Part shown: positions 62,109-64,000 of the stretch, one piece after another
Position numbering within the stretch: position 1 is the stretch's first letter
Layout of the letters: each line of letters starts with the position of its first letter
Source of the DNA: a bacterium
GTDB taxonomy: Bacteria; Planctomycetota; JAFGQW01
Direction of reading: 5' to 3'
NCBI GenBank assembly: GCA_030426805.1
Contig: JAUHXU010000003.1
Coordinates: forward strand, 558,001-622,000
Length of the DNA stretch: 64,000 nucleotides
The notes under the pieces: model-generated
Database searches by the model: none
Told to the model about the DNA's origin: nothing
Seen by the model: only the letters and a program-made list of their open reading frames with translations
Made by a program: the position numbers and the translations under genes

Positions 62109-63293
62109 GTGATCGACATCCTCGTCATCGAGCCGGACGAATCGGCCCGCCAGCGGACCGTCGCCCACTTCAAGGCGATCGACGACTACGACGCCGAAGG
62201 GGTCGCGGATCCCGACCACGGCATGGACGTGTTCGACGACTACGAGTCGTTCAACGCGGCCGTCTGCGGCGTCGACGATCTCGAATCGGCGCGCCGCGTG
62301 ATCAAACGACTGCGCCGGCGCCGTTGCGCGATCCCGATCGTCGTGCTCGTCGAGCGTGCCCCGTCGGCGGAAGCGCGCGCCGAGATCGCCGAGATGCCGA
62401 TGGTGGCGCTCCAGGTGAAGCCGGTCGACATCGACGTGATCCATGCGGCACTCGACGAGGTCGTGGCGGAGTCCCGGACGATGGGCTTCCAGGGCCGACT
62501 CGAGCGGATCTCGCTGATCGACATGATCCAGCTCTTCTGCCAGACCGGAAAGACGGGTCGACTCGACATCCACCACTGGGGCCAACGCGGGCACGTCTAC
62601 TTCGGCAACGGACTCGTGATCCACGCCGTCCAGGGCGAACTCGACGGCGCCGAAGCGTTCTACCGGCTCGTGAGCTGGGAATCGGGAATGTTCGAGACGG
62701 AGTTCGGCGTGCTGCCGGCGATCGACACGCTCGGCAACGAATCGCTGCACGGCCTGCTGATCGAAGCCCTGCGCCGCAAGGACGAAGCGGCGCGCACCGA
62801 CGAGTTGCTCGTCCGCCGCGTCGAGGCGGCCCCGGAGCCGGATCCCGCACCACGGCGACTCGATCTGTTCGAGGGCACCGCCCCGTCCGGCCGACGCCCG
62901 GTCCTCGATCCCGACGTCGTGACGCGACTGCTCGACGTCGAGGGCGCCGAGGCGCTGGTCGTCGTGAGCCGCTCGGGCACGCTCCTGCAGACGACCGGTC
63001 TCGACGCCGACGAGGAGAACCAGCTCGCGACGCTCACCGCGTTCGTCGGCTCGTCGTGCGAAGCGGCCCGCAAGCCGATCCGCGCGAAGCGATTCGGATC
63101 CGCGATCGTCGTGCAGAGCGACCAGCGCAAGCTGCTCGTCGTCAACACGCGCAACTTCTTCCTCGGCTTCGTCGGCTCCCAGCACGTCAACGTCGAGGGC
63201 TTCCGCCACAAGATGCTGCGCGCGGTCGCTCGCGTCGCGTCGCCGAACCGCCGCCGCCGCCGCGCCGCCGCCGGGGAGCCCGTCGAGCCATGA
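62109..63293 (+). CDS. Pseudo-receiver, DUF4388 and roadblock-like multidomain regulator
   Basis: 394 residues from a GTG with GGAGGGAG upstream. The N-terminus (about 1-115) has the shape of a receiver domain (IDILVIEPDESARQRTVAHF) but at the phosphoacceptor position it reads AVCGV, with no Asp, so it is probably not phosphorylated. A DUF4388 (PATAN-like) domain follows (about 127-205, GFQGRLERISLIDMIQLFCQ, GHVYFGNGLVIHAVQGELDG), then a C-terminal region (about 265-375) resembling roadblock/LC7. It overlaps the next roadblock gene (ATGA). Such modules work with small GTPases in cell polarity or surface behaviour in other bacteria. Confidence 0.75.
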   Translation: MIDILVIEPDESARQRTVAHFKAIDDYDAEGVADPDHGMDVFDDYESFNAAVCGVDDLESARRVIKRLRRRRCAIPIVVLVERAPSAEARAEIAEMPMVALQVKPVDIDVIHAALDEVVAESRTMGFQGRLERISLIDMIQLFCQTGKTGRLDIHHWGQRGHVYFGNGLVIHAVQGELDGAEAFYRLVSWESGMFETEFGVLPAIDTLGNESLHGLLIEALRRKDEAARTDELLVRRVEAAPEPDPAPRRLDLFEGTAPSGRRPVLDPDVVTRLLDVEGAEALVVVSRSGTLLQTTGLDADEENQLATLTAFVGSSCEAARKPIRAKRFGSAIVVQSDQRKLLVVNTRNFFLGFVGSQHVNVEGFRHKMLRAVARVASPNRRRRRAAAGEPVEP

Positions 63294-63823
63294 GTCGCTT
63301 GCCCGAACTCCTCGAGGACCTCGGCTCGATGCCCGGCGTCGTGAGCGCGTGCTTGTTCGCACCCGAGGGCTTGCTCGCGACGACGTCGACCGGCGACGCG
63401 ATCGACGACGATCGCGTGGGCCACCTCTACGCGAACCTCGTCCACGGCGCGTTCACGCTCGGCCAATACGTGCAGGACCTCTACTGCGACTTCGACAACG
63501 CGGTGGTCATGGCGCGCCCGGTCGGACGCGGCTGCATCCTGATCGCCCGCTGCCAGCCGGGCGTCTCGATTCGACTCGTCGAGATCTCGCTGACGATGAC
63601 GGCGAAGAGCGTCGAGTCGGAAATCGCTTCGCTGCACCGCCTGCCGACGCCGATTCGATCGGGCCAACCGCCGCGGGAGGCCGTCCGCGACGCGCTCGAA
63701 GAATCCGCGCTCTTCCGCGACATCGAGGACCAGCCCCGGGACGATAATGACGATGAAGGACCCGAGAGGGAGCTGACAAGCGTCGACGCCGTTGTCGACG
63801 AGTTCGCGTCCGACGCGAATTAG
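63290..63823 (+). CDS. Roadblock/LC7-like protein
   Basis: 177 residues, translationally coupled with the preceding gene (ATGA overlap). The first 120 residues match the roadblock pattern: LPELLEDLGSMPGVVSACLF, APEGLLATTSTG, NAVVMARPVGRGCILIARCQ. A Glu/Asp-rich C-terminal tail follows. It likely pairs with the C-terminal domain of the preceding protein. Confidence 0.75.
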   Translation: MSRLPELLEDLGSMPGVVSACLFAPEGLLATTSTGDAIDDDRVGHLYANLVHGAFTLGQYVQDLYCDFDNAVVMARPVGRGCILIARCQPGVSIRLVEISLTMTAKSVESEIASLHRLPTPIRSGQPPREAVRDALEESALFRDIEDQPRDDNDDEGPERELTSVDAVVDEFASDAN

Positions 63824-63849
63824 GGGCTGCAAAACAGGGGTAGGATCCG

Positions 63850-64000
63850 ATGAAAACCGTCACGAAACACGAGCTGGCGTCGGAGATTCTGCCGAAGCTC
63901 GTCGAGGGCAACGGCGAAGCGAACGACGCGATCGCCGCCCAGGCGGAGTGGGCGTCGAAGGTACTCGATCAAGCATTCACCGCGATTCTCACGCACCTCA
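63850..64000 (+). CDS. Start of a gene, possibly HU/IHF-like (truncated by window)
   Basis: The first 50 codons from an ATG preceded by GGGGTAGGATCC; the frame is open to the window edge. The opening MKTVTKHELASEILPKLVEG and AEWASKVLDQAFTAILTHL resemble the first two helices of HU-family DNA-binding proteins, with an insertion between them. Only a fragment is visible, so the identity is weak. Confidence 0.4.
   Translation, partial: MKTVTKHELASEILPKLVEGNGEANDAIAAQAEWASKVLDQAFTAILTHL

Overview
The window is about 70% G+C bacterial chromosome, densely coded on both strands, with no rRNA, tRNA or CRISPR array that I can see. The gene content points to an uncultured-type Planctomycetota (inference from gene families, not from a marker gene): a secreted CotH/lamin-tail protein, PQQ-type and Asp-box propellers, two giant beta-helix/glycine-rich proteins, a PDZ-DUF6288 protein, DUF4388/roadblock regulators and an ECF sigma factor paired with a membrane protein. 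Several genes lack a Shine-Dalgarno sequence and have a TANNNT box 6-9 nt before the ATG, which suggests leaderless transcripts.

Layout. 1-5.0 kb (minus): truncated pntA, a HEAT-like lipoprotein coupled to an NTF2-like secreted protein, an ECF sigma/anti-sigma-like pair, the tRNA hydroxylase trhO and a small RRM RNA-binding protein. 5-12 kb: a structured intergenic element, a DUF3052 relic with an internal deletion, a membrane-anchored alpha/beta hydrolase, a receiver-XRE regulator, a GT2 glycosyltransferase, a radical SAM/SPASM protein coupled to an SDR, a DUF2959 lipoprotein and a bacterial deoxyhypusine-synthase-like enzyme. 12-28 kb: a composite palindromic repeat element, a PQQ propeller with six inserted membrane helices, a YgiQ-type radical SAM enzyme, and a run of secreted proteins (CotH/LTD, glycerophosphodiesterase, phytase-like propeller, sialidase-like propeller, metallophosphoesterase/LamG), then a YaiI-family protein and a second copy of the repeat element.

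28-32 kb is a translationally coupled leucine/isovalerate-type operon: enoyl-CoA hydratase, biotin carboxylase, a separate biotin carrier and HMG-CoA lyase. The carboxyltransferase is not in the window. 32-38 kb holds two tandem paralogous beta-helix/Gly-rich secreted proteins. 38-46.5 kb has an SDR, an unknown protein, a phospholipid methyltransferase-like protein, an autoregulated ArsR/SRPBCC pair with visible operators, kbl, a Pro-Glu-rich lipoprotein and a GAF/roadblock pair. 46.5-56.7 kb contains the third repeat copy, an operon of sulfatase-fold enzyme, 4-TM protein and PDZ-DUF6288 protein, a propeller protein, a DUF3810 peptidase-like protein, an O-antigen-ligase-like protein, a CPBP protease and two proteins of unknown function.

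The last part (56.9-64 kb) opens with a clear class I cyclic-di-GMP riboswitch ahead of a secreted glycoside-hydrolase-like protein, followed by a parvulin-type chaperone and a pseudo-receiver/DUF4388/roadblock operon that runs off the window. The most notable items are the riboswitch, the family of palindromic 41-bp-module repeats (three loci), the DUF3052 deletion relic and the multibranched element upstream of the RRM gene.
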